A DNA stretch of 64,000 nucleotides, taken from Tyzzerella sp. (GTDB lineage: Bacteria > Bacillota > Clostridia > Lachnospirales > Anaerotignaceae). The stretch is taken from positions 62,001 through 126,000 of the forward strand of contig DXZA01000067.1 of assembly GCA_019415525.1 (NCBI GenBank), given 5' to 3'. Every line of letters begins with the position of its first letter. Within the stretch, counting starts at the first letter, position 1. Both the position numbers and the translations under genes were made by a program. This document shows positions 44,277 through 53,637 of the stretch, piece after piece. The notes under the pieces were generated by a model. It had not been told where the DNA came from and searched no databases. It worked only from the letters and a program-made list of their open reading frames with translations.

Positions 44277-45530
44277 TCAATGTGTTTTTTTATCTATAAA
44301 TTCAGGTTTTACTTTAGAATACATAATTTTCTGTTCACTATATAAACCATAATATCCAGAAAGCATATAGCTTACACCACAAGCAAGTGTAAAGAAAACA
44401 ATACCATCCCCACCAAAAAGCTCAATACTCAAAATTATTGATGATAAAGGACAATTTGTAACACCACAAAAAACAGCTGTAAGTCCTATGGCAGCAGCAA
44501 ATGAAGGATGAAGTCCTAATACAGCACCTACAACACAACCAAATGTTGAACCTATAAAAAATGATGGTACAATTTCACCGCCTCTAAAACCTGCACCTAA
44601 AGTTATTGCTGTAAATATCATTTTAATTAAAAAAGCTTCTGGCTTTGCTTGACCTTTAAGAGCAAGTTCAATTATATTCATACCAGCACCATTATAGTCA
44701 TATGTTCCTATTATATATGTAAGTATTACAACTATAATACCACCAATAAACCCTCTTAATATACTGTTTGGTATATATTTTTTATATAAATGAGCTGATT
44801 TATGCATTGCTATACAGAAAAATATACTTAATACACCGCATAATATTGATAATATAGTTACATTAGTAACAGCTAAAGTTCCAAAATCAGGTATAACAGA
44901 AATCTCAAATGCAGTTGGAGGAATTCCACAAAGCATTGCTATTTTTGTACCTACAATAGCCGAAAGTATACAAGGTACTATTGCAGAATAATGCATAACA
45001 CCTACAGTTATAACTTCCATAGAAAATATAACAGATGTTACAGGTGTACCAAAAAGTGCAGAAAAGGCTGCACTCATACCACACATAGTAATTATTCTTT
45101 CATCTTTTTCGTCAAATTTAAGTAATCTACCTATATTTGATGCTATACTTCCACCAAGTTGTAATGCTGCACCTTCTCGACCTGATGAACCGCCTAAAAG
45201 ATGAGTTATTGCTGTACTTATAAATATAAGAGGTGCTGTTTTAAGTTTTAAAGTATCATTATCTCTTACTGCCGAAAGAACAAAATTTGTACCTCTATCA
45301 TTTTCCATATCCAATATTTTATAAATCCACGCAATAAAAGCACCACCTAAAGGTAATAACAATATAATTTTACTGTTTTCAATACGAAATTCTGTTGCAT
45401 GTTCAATGGCAAAATGGAATAAAACACCTATAAATCCTACAATTATACCAATAATAATTGATGTTCCTACCCATTTAAGAAAAGTGTTAAAGTTATCGAA
45501 AGATTTTTTAATATACTTTTCTGCTATCAT
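44277..45530 (-). CDS. ClC-family chloride channel or anion/proton antiporter
   Basis: This 417-residue membrane protein has about ten to twelve helices. The ClC filter motif GSSGREGAALQLGG is near residue 105; canonical sequences have Pro instead of the first Ala. GGEIVPSFFIGSTFG matches the GxFxP region, with Ile-Val in place of Phe. The gating Glu in GREG is kept. It could move Cl- or F-; the variant filter makes fluoride possible but unproven. ATG at 45530 follows AAAAGGAG by seven bases; an upstream ATG at 45581 is rejected. Confidence 0.88.
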   Translation of the reverse strand: MIAEKYIKKSFDNFNTFLKWVGTSIIIGIIVGFIGVLFHFAIEHATEFRIENSKIILLLPLGGAFIAWIYKILDMENDRGTNFVLSAVRDNDTLKLKTAPLIFISTAITHLLGGSSGREGAALQLGGSIASNIGRLLKFDEKDERIITMCGMSAAFSALFGTPVTSVIFSMEVITVGVMHYSAIVPCILSAIVGTKIAMLCGIPPTAFEISVIPDFGTLAVTNVTILSILCGVLSIFFCIAMHKSAHLYKKYIPNSILRGFIGGIIVVILTYIIGTYDYNGAGMNIIELALKGQAKPEAFLIKMIFTAITLGAGFRGGEIVPSFFIGSTFGCVVGAVLGLHPSFAAAIGLTAVFCGVTNCPLSSIILSIELFGGDGIVFFTLACGVSYMLSGYYGLYSEQKIMYSKVKPEFIDKKTH

Positions 45531-45903
45531 ATAAATACTCCTTTTCTTCGAATGCCTAAAACCCTTATTAAAGTATACCATGTTTTATAAATAAAAACAA
45601 AAGTGAAAAAAATATCTTATTTTTAACAATAGAAATAAAAATACAATTTTATATTATGAATAATAATAGATATATTAATTTCTGTAATATACATTTGTTT
45701 TTTTACCAAAAACAAACCTATTATTTAAATAAATATACGCAATAAGCCTAAATATAAAAAAAACCTTTAAATTAGTTGACTTGAAGTGTACATAAGTATA
45801 TAATTTACAAATATATTTGAAATGTATTTTTATGTTTACAAATTCTATTTAAATTTATAGATTTAGTTAAAAATATAACAAAAAAATGGAGGTTAGTTTG
45901 GAA
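45531..45903. other. Intergenic region between the ClC gene and serC
   Basis: This 373-base, extremely AT-rich stretch carries the serC promoter (45776-45804) and its leader, and a weak minus-strand TATACT element near 45567-45580 for the ClC gene. I see no gene or structured RNA in the rest. Confidence 0.55.
45776..45804 (+). promoter_or_regulatory. Promoter of serC-serA
   Basis: TTGACT and TATAAT are spaced by 17 bases, with a leader of about 95 bases. Confidence 0.8.
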
Positions 45904-46986
45904 ATGAAAAGAGTTTATAATTTTTCTGCTGGGCCTTCAATGCTTCCTTTAGAAGTACTTGAAAAAGCTCAAAAAGAATTTGTATCATATGGTGATACAG
46001 GAATGTCCGTTATGGAGATGAGTCATCGTTCCAAAGATTATGAAAAAATAATAAACAAAGCAGAAGCTGATTTAAGAGAACTCATGGAAATCCCTGATAA
46101 CTACAAGGTTCTTTTCCTCCAGGGTGGTGGTTCAACACAGTTTGCCATGATTCCTTTAAATCTTATGAATAAAAATAATAAAGCTGATTATGTAAATACA
46201 GGACAATGGTCAAAAAAAGCTATTGAAGAAGCTTCTCGTTATGGAAAAGTAAATGTTGTTGCAAGCAGTGCTGATAAAACTTTCTCATATATACCAAAGC
46301 TTGATAAAAGTACATTTGACCCTGAAGCTGATTATTTCTACATAACACTTAATAATACAATATATGGTACAAGATATACAGAACTTCCTGACACAGAAAA
46401 TGTTCCTCTTGTAGGAGATATGTCATCAAGCATACTTTCAGAAAAAATTGATATAACAAAATTTGGACTTTTATTTGCTGGAGCACAGAAAAATCTTGGA
46501 CCTGCTGGTGTTACAATAGTAATTGTACGTGAAGACCTTCTCGGAAATGCTATGGATTTCACACCAACAATGCTTAAATATGATATACATGCAAAAAACG
46601 GTTCAATGTATAATACACCTCCTACATATGCAATATATTTTGCAGGACTTGTATTTGAATGGGTAAAAGAACAAGGTGGCGTTTCTGCTCTTCAGAAAAT
46701 AAATGAAGAAAAAGCAAAAATACTTTATGATTTCCTTGACTCTTCAGAGCTTTTCAAAGGTACAGTTTTAAAAGAAGACCGTTCTCTTATGAATGTTCCT
46801 TTTGTTCTTCCAACAGAAGAGCTTAATGCAAAATTTATAGCAGAAGCAAAAGAAAGAGGATTTGTAAATCTTAAAGGTCATAGAACAGTTGGTGGTATGA
46901 GAGCAAGTATATATAATGCAATGCCTCGTGAAGGTGTTGAAGCTCTTGTAGAATTTATGAAAGAATTCGAAGCCCAGAATAGATAA
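45904..46986 (+). CDS. serC: Phosphoserine aminotransferase
   Basis: This 360-residue PLP enzyme converts 3-phosphohydroxypyruvate and glutamate to phosphoserine. It begins KRVYNFSAGPSMLP, shows MEMSHRSKDYEKI and LQGGGSTQFAMIP, and has the PLP Lys in AGAQKNLGPAGVT near residue 195. ATG at 45904 is chosen because the family starts MKRVYNFSAGP; a TTG at 45898 is also possible. It forms an operon with serA, 15 bases downstream. Confidence 0.96.
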   Translation: MKRVYNFSAGPSMLPLEVLEKAQKEFVSYGDTGMSVMEMSHRSKDYEKIINKAEADLRELMEIPDNYKVLFLQGGGSTQFAMIPLNLMNKNNKADYVNTGQWSKKAIEEASRYGKVNVVASSADKTFSYIPKLDKSTFDPEADYFYITLNNTIYGTRYTELPDTENVPLVGDMSSSILSEKIDITKFGLLFAGAQKNLGPAGVTIVIVREDLLGNAMDFTPTMLKYDIHAKNGSMYNTPPTYAIYFAGLVFEWVKEQGGVSALQKINEEKAKILYDFLDSSELFKGTVLKEDRSLMNVPFVLPTEELNAKFIAEAKERGFVNLKGHRTVGGMRASIYNAMPREGVEALVEFMKEFEAQNR

Positions 46987-47001
46987 GCGAGGTTTTAAGA
47001 A

Positions 47002-48186
47002 ATGTATAATATAAGAACACTTAATAATATATCTCAAAAAGGTCTTAAAAAATTCACTGAAAACGAATTTAAAATTTCAGACCAAATGGAAAATCCAGAT
47101 GGAATACTTTTAAGAAGTTTTGATATGCATCAGATGGAAATACCTGAAAGTGTAAAATGTATAGGTAGAGCTGGTGCAGGAACAAATAATATACCTGTTG
47201 ATGAATGTTCAAAAAGAGGTATTGTTGTATTTAATACACCTGGTGGAAATGCAAATGCTGTTAAAGAACTTGTAATAACAGGACTTCTTCTTACATCACG
47301 TAAAATTCCACAAGGTATTGAATGGGTAAAAACATTAAAAGACTGTGAAGGAAGTATTGGAAAAGCTACTGAAGCAGGTAAAAAACAGTTTGTAGGTCCT
47401 GAAATTCAAGGTAAAACTCTTGGTGTAATTGGTCTTGGAGCAATCGGTGTACTTGTTGCAAATGTTGCTTATAAGCTTGGTATGGACGTTATAGGATATG
47501 ACCCATATCTTTCAATAGATGCAGCTTGGAACCTTTCAAGCCATGTACATAAAGCTAGTTCAATAGAAGAGCTTGTATCAAAAAGTGACTACATAACAAT
47601 ACATGTACCTCTTACTGATGAAACAAAGCATACATTTAATAAAGAACTTTTCACAAAAGTAAAAAAAGGTGCAAGACTTTTAAATTATGCTCGTGGTGAA
47701 CTTGTTGAAACAGAAGCTGTTATTGAAGCTCTTTCAAATGGAACACTTTCAGCATATGCAACAGATTTCCCTATGAAAGAACTTGTAGGTCTTGATAATG
47801 TAATAACAACACCTCATATTGGTGCATCAACACCTGAAAGTGAAGATAACTGTGCAGAAATGGCAAGTTCAGAGCTTATTAATTTCCTTAAATACGGAAT
47901 TATTAAAAACTCTGTAAACTTCCCTAACTGTGATATTCCATATACAGGAAAAACAAGAATTTCTATTGCAAATAAAAATGTACCAAATATGATTGGTTCA
48001 ATATCAGCTGTATTTGCAAAAGAAAATCTTAATATTGATAATATGATTAACAAAAGTAAAGGTATGTGGGCATATACTCTCATTGACACAGATAATATTG
48101 ATGGTAAAGCAGAAAGTATTATTGAAGAACTTAAAAAAATTGATGGTGTAGTATCTGCACGTATTGTAATTAAAGAAGGTGAATAA
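47002..48186 (+). CDS. serA: D-3-phosphoglycerate dehydrogenase with ACT domain
   Basis: This 394-residue enzyme oxidises 3-phosphoglycerate in the first step of serine synthesis. The nucleotide-binding GVIGLGAIGVLVANVAYKLG lies near residue 145, the catalytic Arg in NYARGELVET, and the His in TTPHIGASTPESEDN. Residues 318-394 form an ACT domain (PNMIGSISAVFAKENLNIDN), the usual serine-binding regulatory module. The protein lacks the intervening domain of long bacterial SerA. Together with serC it makes phosphoserine; serB is not adjacent. Confidence 0.95.
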   Translation: MYNIRTLNNISQKGLKKFTENEFKISDQMENPDGILLRSFDMHQMEIPESVKCIGRAGAGTNNIPVDECSKRGIVVFNTPGGNANAVKELVITGLLLTSRKIPQGIEWVKTLKDCEGSIGKATEAGKKQFVGPEIQGKTLGVIGLGAIGVLVANVAYKLGMDVIGYDPYLSIDAAWNLSSHVHKASSIEELVSKSDYITIHVPLTDETKHTFNKELFTKVKKGARLLNYARGELVETEAVIEALSNGTLSAYATDFPMKELVGLDNVITTPHIGASTPESEDNCAEMASSELINFLKYGIIKNSVNFPNCDIPYTGKTRISIANKNVPNMIGSISAVFAKENLNIDNMINKSKGMWAYTLIDTDNIDGKAESIIEELKKIDGVVSARIVIKEGE

Positions 48187-48202
48187 TAAAATAATTCCAA
48201 AT

Positions 48203-48238
48203 AAAAAAACCTTGATTATAAAAAATCAAGGTTTTTTT
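48203..48238. terminator. Bidirectional terminator, serA and 205-residue protein gene
   Basis: AACCTTGATT and AATCAAGGTT form a perfect stem with T tracts on both strands. Confidence 0.9.
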
Positions 48239-48240
48239 AT

Positions 48241-48858
48241 TTAAAACATAACATCAAAAATATTTATTAACATTAAAATTATAGAAATTACAGGTATCAA
48301 AACATAACCCAAATCTCTTATAAAAATATAAAGGTCAGAAGGTTCTCCACCTTTTACCCATAAAAATGTTCTTGTTTCAAAAAAATATAAAGGTGCTTTT
48401 ATATTTATAATATTAATAATATTAAACATTACAATACACGATAATACAGGAAAAGAAATAGAAATAACTGTTTTTTCTCCATTAGCTATATTAATAATAT
48501 TAAAAGCTTCTGAAATATCTTCATTGTCTAATGTTTCATTTTCATTAGTACTTAATATTTTTTCGCCATTTTTATATACTTCAATATCATCAACACGATT
48601 GTAATAATATTCTGTCAATTCATCATTATTTACATACTGTATATCAAAACTTCCATTTTTATTATCTTTTATAGTATAATAAATATTTTCGCCTTTAAAT
48701 TCCTTACTATAACTTATAACATTTTCTGAAATAATATCCCTTTTGAAAAACTCTCCATCTATATAAACACCTATTAAAGAAACACCTACAATACAATATA
48801 CTAAAAACATAATATAAAAAATAATATTTACAATTATTATCGTTTTTTTATTAAACAT
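48241..48858 (-). CDS. Hypothetical membrane protein, 205 residues
   Basis: I do not recognise this protein. It has an N-terminal membrane helix (residues 7-32), an external or soluble acidic, Asn-rich region (33-130) and two more helices (about 132-152 and 183-203). WVKGGEPSDLYIFIRDLGYVL is a short cytosolic or loop segment before the last helix. ATG has GGAG upstream. It is the last gene of the six-gene operon starting at the GT2 gene. Confidence 0.7.
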   Translation of the reverse strand: MFNKKTIIIVNIIFYIMFLVYCIVGVSLIGVYIDGEFFKRDIISENVISYSKEFKGENIYYTIKDNKNGSFDIQYVNNDELTEYYYNRVDDIEVYKNGEKILSTNENETLDNEDISEAFNIINIANGEKTVISISFPVLSCIVMFNIINIINIKAPLYFFETRTFLWVKGGEPSDLYIFIRDLGYVLIPVISIILMLINIFDVMF

Positions 48859-48872
48859 AGGCTTACATCTCC

Positions 48873-49334
48873 TTAAATAAGCTCAAAAAACTTTGCTATT
48901 TCCTCACCATGTTCAGCAGCTTTAACTTTTGGATATGCTTTTATAATTACACCATTTTCATCAACAACAAAAGTACTTCTTATAATACCCATAGATACTT
49001 TACCATAAAGTTTCTTTTCTCCATATGCACCAAATTTATCAGCAACACTTTTATCTTCATCAGAAAGAAGTACAAAAGGAAGTTCATATTTTTCTTTAAA
49101 TCTAATTTGAGCAGATTGTTTATCAGGACTTATTCCTATAACATTTATACCATTATTTATAAGCATATCATAAACTCTCTGAAAAGATTGTGCTTCTTTT
49201 GTACAACCTGGAGTATTACTTCTTGGATAAAAATAAATTACTGTTTTTTTACCTTTTATTGTTTCATTTGTATATGTATTGCCATCATCACCTATAAGTG
49301 AAAATTCAGGTATTAAATCTCCTTCTTTTAACAT
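48873..49334 (-). CDS. bcp: Peroxiredoxin, Bcp/PrxQ type, single cysteine
   Basis: This 153-residue thioredoxin-fold peroxidase reduces hydroperoxides. The peroxidatic Cys44 is in FYPRSNTPGCTKEAQSF and the Arg partner in GIIRSTFVVDENG. Many Bcp proteins have a resolving Cys five residues later, but here that position is Ser/Gln and Cys44 is the only cysteine in the protein, so a one-Cys mechanism with an external thiol is implied. It is cotranscribed with the FAH-family hydrolase. Confidence 0.92.
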   Translation of the reverse strand: MLKEGDLIPEFSLIGDDGNTYTNETIKGKKTVIYFYPRSNTPGCTKEAQSFQRVYDMLINNGINVIGISPDKQSAQIRFKEKYELPFVLLSDEDKSVADKFGAYGEKKLYGKVSMGIIRSTFVVDENGVIIKAYPKVKAAEHGEEIAKFFELI

Positions 49335-49347
49335 AAATATTCCCCTC

Positions 49348-50211
49348 TCATTTAACTATATTTTTTATACAACCTATATTTTCAATTTCACATTCAACAA
49401 CATCACCTGATTTAAGGAATTTTGGTGGTACAAATCCCATTCCAACACCAGCAGGAGTTCCCATTGATATTATAGTTCCTGCTTTTAAAGTCATACCCTT
49501 TGAAAGCTCTTCAATTACATGAGCAATACCAAATATAAGTAAATCTGTTGAGCTATTCTGTCTAAGCTCTCCATTTACTCTTGAACATATTTTTAAAACT
49601 GGAGGATTTGAAAATTCATCAACAGTAACAATAAATGGTCCAATAGGTGTAAAACCATCAAGACTTTTTCCGAAATACCATTGTTTATGCTGTGTTTGAA
49701 GATTTCTTGCACTTATATCATTTAATACAGTATATCCTAAAACATAATTGAAAGCATCTTTTTCAGAAACATTTTTAGCATCTTTACCTATAATAACAGC
49801 AAGTTCAGCTTCATAATCAAGACTATCTACAATATCAAAATGACCATCAATATAATCACCTGTACCAACAGCTTCATTAACTCTTTTTGAAAAATATACA
49901 GGAAATGGTCTATCTCCTCCAAAAGCCTCTTTTTTGTATCTTGCAGACTCTTCAGCATGTGCCATATAATTTATACCAAGACATATAATATCTTGTTTTG
50001 GAAAAGGTATAGGAGCACATATTTTAATATTTTCAAAAGGAATACTATCACTTTTTTCAATACATTCAATATTACCATTTATTTTTTCTATAACTTGTCC
50101 CAAATCCTCAAATTCTTTTCCATCAACAGCTATTTTATAAACTGTTTTTTCATCATCAGAAAGTACACCTGCATTTCTTTTTCCCTCATACTCAAATGTT
50201 AAAAGTTTCAT
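49348..50211 (-). CDS. Fumarylacetoacetate hydrolase family protein
   Basis: This 287-residue protein has an N-terminal extension (residues 1-70) and a FAH catalytic domain with the metal ligands Glu and Glu in DYEAELAVIIG (near residue 135) and the following Asp. MGTPAGVGMGF near the C-terminus is also typical. Members include acylpyruvases, oxaloacetate decarboxylases and oxaloacetate tautomerases; substrate unknown. It lies between gtrA-like and peroxiredoxin genes in one operon, a context that does not clarify its role. Confidence 0.88.
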   Translation of the reverse strand: MKLLTFEYEGKRNAGVLSDDEKTVYKIAVDGKEFEDLGQVIEKINGNIECIEKSDSIPFENIKICAPIPFPKQDIICLGINYMAHAEESARYKKEAFGGDRPFPVYFSKRVNEAVGTGDYIDGHFDIVDSLDYEAELAVIIGKDAKNVSEKDAFNYVLGYTVLNDISARNLQTQHKQWYFGKSLDGFTPIGPFIVTVDEFSNPPVLKICSRVNGELRQNSSTDLLIFGIAHVIEELSKGMTLKAGTIISMGTPAGVGMGFVPPKFLKSGDVVECEIENIGCIKNIVK

Positions 50212-50231
50212 TATTAATTCCCCCTAAAAAA

Positions 50232-50636
50232 TTATTTAAACACCCAGAATTTATCTGCTATATAATTAAAACCTATCATCATACAAGTAGCAGGAATTTT
50301 TGCCACCATTGGTGTAAGATTAAAAAGATTTTCAAAAAGACCAAGCATAAAAAGAGAAACTGCAAGATAAGCACATTTTACAATTATATATTTTCCTATT
50401 TCTTCTCTTTTTACAGGATTTTTCTTTTCAAAAGTCCAATATTTATTACATATAAAACTATTTATTGTGGCTATTATAAATGAAATAATCTGAGCAATAT
50501 ATCCACCTATTCCAATAACAACATTAAGTATAAAAAAGCTTATAACATCTATAATAGTATTTAAAACACCAACCATACCAAATTTTATAAACTTCTTAAT
50601 ATCAAAAAGTATTATTAATTTTCTTATAAAATCCAT
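50232..50636 (-). CDS. GtrA-family membrane protein
   Basis: This 134-residue protein has four membrane helices. The pattern FIKFGMVGVLNTIIDVISFF and ATINSFICNKYWTFE is characteristic of GtrA proteins, proposed to flip lipid-linked sugars. It is adjacent to a polytopic protein and a GT2 glycosyltransferase, as in gtrA-gtrB-gtr cassettes that glycosylate cell-surface polymers. Spacing to the neighbour upstream is six bases. Confidence 0.9.
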   Translation of the reverse strand: MDFIRKLIILFDIKKFIKFGMVGVLNTIIDVISFFILNVVIGIGGYIAQIISFIIATINSFICNKYWTFEKKNPVKREEIGKYIIVKCAYLAVSLFMLGLFENLFNLTPMVAKIPATCMMIGFNYIADKFWVFK

Positions 50637-50642
50637 TATAAT

Positions 50643-52244
50643 TTACTCCCATCTGAAAAGACCATAGCCATTTTCATCATATATAGTGCCATATACATCA
50701 TCACCATATATACGATATTCTTTTTCATCTGTTTTTTCCCAATAAACTCTATTCATTTTTTCACCATCATACCACAAAAGCATGTCAAAATTTTCTATGC
50801 TATTTATATCACTGTTATAAGGTCTATAAACATAGCTTTCAATAGAAAGTGGTATTGGTGTAGGCATATTAAATTCTTTTGCAAAATAACGACAACAGCC
50901 TAAAAATGACCAATCTGAACCCGTTACACCAGTAATATGTTCATGAAATATATAATTAGAATTTTCAATATTTATTTCATTAAGATTTAAAACACCTATT
51001 CTATAACTACTATCAATATTTTCAACAGCTTCAATATATGCTTTTGCTGCATTTTTATCATAAATACTATTTTCTCTATAATCATGTATTTCTGAAACTC
51101 CTGCAACAGAAAATACAAAAACAATAAAAGCAGTAACAAATCCCTTTATTTTTTCATTTTCTATACACAAATTAAAAACAGTATCAACAACAATACCTAA
51201 ACCAACAAAAGATGTTACAGCACCTCTAAATGAAAACCATGGATTTCCTATTATAAAAAATGGTGTAAGAGGTGCAATAAAAAGAAGTATACCAAATATA
51301 AATGCCCATATAGTTCCTTTTTGTTTTTCTTTTTTTGAAAACATAAAAACAAAAATGCTCATTATTATTATAATTATAAAATATATAATAGATTTATCTT
51401 CAAAAATTATTGAAATACCTCTTATAAATCCTTTAAAAACAGTATAAAAATTTCCATAAATAAAAACTTCTTTAAGTTGTCCTAAAATTTCAGGAAGAAA
51501 TACATCAAAATATCCTTCACTATTAGGCAGCATAATTTCCATTCTTGAAGAATAAAGAGAACTATTTTTAAAATAATATATTACAAAAGCAAATATACCT
51601 ACATTTATAAAAGTTAAAAATGCAGAAAGTGTTATTTTACCCTTTTTAAAAAATAAAGCTAACATAATAAGAAATGTTCCTGTAATTGAAACTACTATTA
51701 CCTGTTCATAAAATCCAAATGATATAAGCTGAAAAACCATAAAAAGAGGTATATACTTAATACTGCCTTTTTCACATAAAGCAGAGAAAAAATATATACC
51801 AACAGACGCAAAAAACATTCCTACAACAATTCTTGAAGAAGCACTTACCCAATAAGTTCCTTCAAAACCAAGTGGTAATAAAAGATATACAAATACGAAA
51901 ATATTTGAAACAGTAAATATATTAGAAAATGATTTTTTAAATATAAAAGCTGATGCTGTATAAAGTATAGAAATTATAAACACACCAAAAATCATATTTG
52001 TATTAAAAAAGAAATTCCATACAGTAATATCCATAATACCTGCAAGAGGTCTTGCAGATAAAAGACCAAGTTTTTCTATTATTTCAGGTATCGTTCCTAA
52101 AAATTGTCTGTAACTATAATATTGTATATAGTCATCAAGCTGTGGAAAATATTCAAAACCATAATAAATAAATCTCATAAAAACAAGAATAAAAGCTGTT
52201 ATATAAAATATAATATCTCGTCTTTTTATTGAAATAGAATTCAT
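50643..52244 (-). CDS. Polytopic membrane protein, probable GT-C-type glycosyltransferase
   Basis: This 533-residue protein has about ten or eleven membrane segments in residues 10-400, followed by an extracytoplasmic C-terminal part of about 130 residues rich in Tyr, Asn and Asp. The first loop has YFPQLDDYIQYYSYRQFLG, whose Asp pair is at the place where GT-C enzymes have a catalytic acidic residue. I infer that it transfers a lipid-linked sugar to a surface acceptor. The assignment rests on topology and its position between GT2 and gtrA genes. Confidence 0.65.
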   Translation of the reverse strand: MNSISIKRRDIIFYITAFILVFMRFIYYGFEYFPQLDDYIQYYSYRQFLGTIPEIIEKLGLLSARPLAGIMDITVWNFFFNTNMIFGVFIISILYTASAFIFKKSFSNIFTVSNIFVFVYLLLPLGFEGTYWVSASSRIVVGMFFASVGIYFFSALCEKGSIKYIPLFMVFQLISFGFYEQVIVVSITGTFLIMLALFFKKGKITLSAFLTFINVGIFAFVIYYFKNSSLYSSRMEIMLPNSEGYFDVFLPEILGQLKEVFIYGNFYTVFKGFIRGISIIFEDKSIIYFIIIIIMSIFVFMFSKKEKQKGTIWAFIFGILLFIAPLTPFFIIGNPWFSFRGAVTSFVGLGIVVDTVFNLCIENEKIKGFVTAFIVFVFSVAGVSEIHDYRENSIYDKNAAKAYIEAVENIDSSYRIGVLNLNEINIENSNYIFHEHITGVTGSDWSFLGCCRYFAKEFNMPTPIPLSIESYVYRPYNSDINSIENFDMLLWYDGEKMNRVYWEKTDEKEYRIYGDDVYGTIYDENGYGLFRWE

Positions 52245-52245
52245 A

Positions 52246-52959
52246 TTATAACTTCTCCTTTATTCTTTTTTCAGTCATAATTCTAACTGTTATTATATCT
52301 TTAAGCATTTTTATACTATCTTTTATAATATTCACTTTAGATTCTCTATGATTTATTATAGAAACCCCTATTTCAGAAATTTTAAACCCCATTCTTTTTG
52401 CAACAAGCATAGCTTCAAAATCAAAAGCAAATCTATCTATTACACAATTTTCAAATATACTTTTTGCAGCATCTTTTTTAAATCCTTTAAAACCACATTG
52501 TGTATCATAGGAAAGACCTGATATGACACCTGTTATAAAAGAAAATACTTTTGATGTTACAAGTCTTATAAATGGATAATTTTTATATCCTTCTTTTGAT
52601 AATTTTCTAGAACCTATTACAACATCAGAATTTTCTTTTTTCATCTTACAATAAGCTTTTTTTATGATATTCACACCATAAGCAAGGTCAGCATCAGTAA
52701 AAAATATATAATCACCTTTTGCTTTAAATATACCTTGTCTTACTGCATAACCTTTTCCTTTGTTCTTACTATATGATACAATTTTTACATTATCCATATT
52801 CATATCTAAAACAAAGTCCTTCATACCATCAGTACTTCCATCATCAACAACTATTATTTCATATGATTTAAAAGTATTGGAAAGAAATTTATCAGCTATT
52901 TGTATTGTATGTCCAATTATTAATTTTTCATTATACGCTGGTATTATAAGTGTAATCAT
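52246..52959 (-). CDS. Family 2 glycosyltransferase (dolichol/undecaprenyl-phosphate sugar synthase type)
   Basis: This 237-residue protein has LIIPAYNEKLIIGHTI, VVDDGSTDGMKDF and FFTDADLAYG (DXD-type motif), typical of DPM/DPG1-like GT2 enzymes that attach a sugar to polyprenyl phosphate. It has no strong membrane helix, so it is probably membrane-associated on the cytosolic side. It is the first gene of the operon and pairs functionally with the GtrA and polytopic proteins. Confidence 0.9.
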   Translation of the reverse strand: MITLIIPAYNEKLIIGHTIQIADKFLSNTFKSYEIIVVDDGSTDGMKDFVLDMNMDNVKIVSYSKNKGKGYAVRQGIFKAKGDYIFFTDADLAYGVNIIKKAYCKMKKENSDVVIGSRKLSKEGYKNYPFIRLVTSKVFSFITGVISGLSYDTQCGFKGFKKDAAKSIFENCVIDRFAFDFEAMLVAKRMGFKISEIGVSIINHRESKVNIIKDSIKMLKDIITVRIMTEKRIKEKL

Positions 52960-53076
52960 CTCTATCCCTCAAACTAAAAATAAAATTAAACTATTTTATA
53001 GTATAGCATATTTTAAGTTATATTCTACAAAATTATTAAAATTTGTTGATTAAATGGATAATTTATTTATATGAAG

Positions 53077-53106
53077 AAAGGGTGTCGATATAATCGACAC
53101 CCTTTT
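53077..53106. terminator. Terminator-like hairpin downstream of the flavodoxin gene
   Basis: AAGGGTGTCGA and TCGACACCCTT form a perfect 11-bp stem. It is the best candidate for the 3' end of the flavodoxin transcript, about 90 bases after its stop. Confidence 0.75.
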
Positions 53107-53110
53107 ATTT

Positions 53111-53157
53111 GTGATAGAATTTATCACTTGCAAACTTAATGAGGGATATGTTCGCAA
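53111..53157. other. Two further inverted repeats in the flavodoxin 3' region
   Basis: GTGATA and TATCAC flank five bases (53111-53127), and TTGCAAAC is followed by GTTCGCAA (53128-53135 and 53150-53157). With the hairpin at 53077-53106 they give three stems in 80 bases. Function unknown. Confidence 0.5.
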
Positions 53158-53197
53158 CTTTTTATATGATACCATTTAAGGCAAAAAAGCTAGTTTT

Positions 53198-53623
53198 TTA
53201 GAAAGCAGCAAATCCTTTTCCAAATGCTTTACAACTTTCTTTACCTTCACCATCAGGCATACCATTAACCATAAGACCTGTATCATAAAGGTTTGCATTT
53301 TTATCATTTACTCTTTCTTCCCAGTCTCTCATCCACTGACCATCTCCCCAGCCGTATGAACCGAAAAGAGCAATTTTTTTACCAGAAAGATTATTTTCTA
53401 TACTTTCAAAGAATGGTTCAAATTCAGATTCTTCAAGAACCTCATCACCCATGGCAGAGCAACCAAAAGCCACTTTATCATAATCTTTTATACTACCTGA
53501 AAACTGGTCTACTGAAAATACTGAAACTTCAGCACCTGCTTCTTTTGCACCATTTGCGATTTCATCAGCCATAATAGCTGTATTACCTGTACCACTCCAA
53601 TAAATTACTGCAATTTTTGACAT
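53198..53623 (-). CDS. Flavodoxin
   Basis: This 141-residue FMN-binding electron carrier has the phosphate-binding loop YWSGTGNTAIMA (residues 8-19), the isoalloxazine loop FGCSAMGDEVLEE near residue 53 and FGSYGWGDGQWM near residue 88. It probably replaces ferredoxin under iron limitation. The start has AAGGAGG upstream. It lies 14 bases after the DUF3793 gene, a typical clostridial iron-regulon association. Confidence 0.93.
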   Translation of the reverse strand: MSKIAVIYWSGTGNTAIMADEIANGAKEAGAEVSVFSVDQFSGSIKDYDKVAFGCSAMGDEVLEESEFEPFFESIENNLSGKKIALFGSYGWGDGQWMRDWEERVNDKNANLYDTGLMVNGMPDGEGKESCKAFGKGFAAF

Positions 53624-53637
53624 TTTTATTATCCTCC

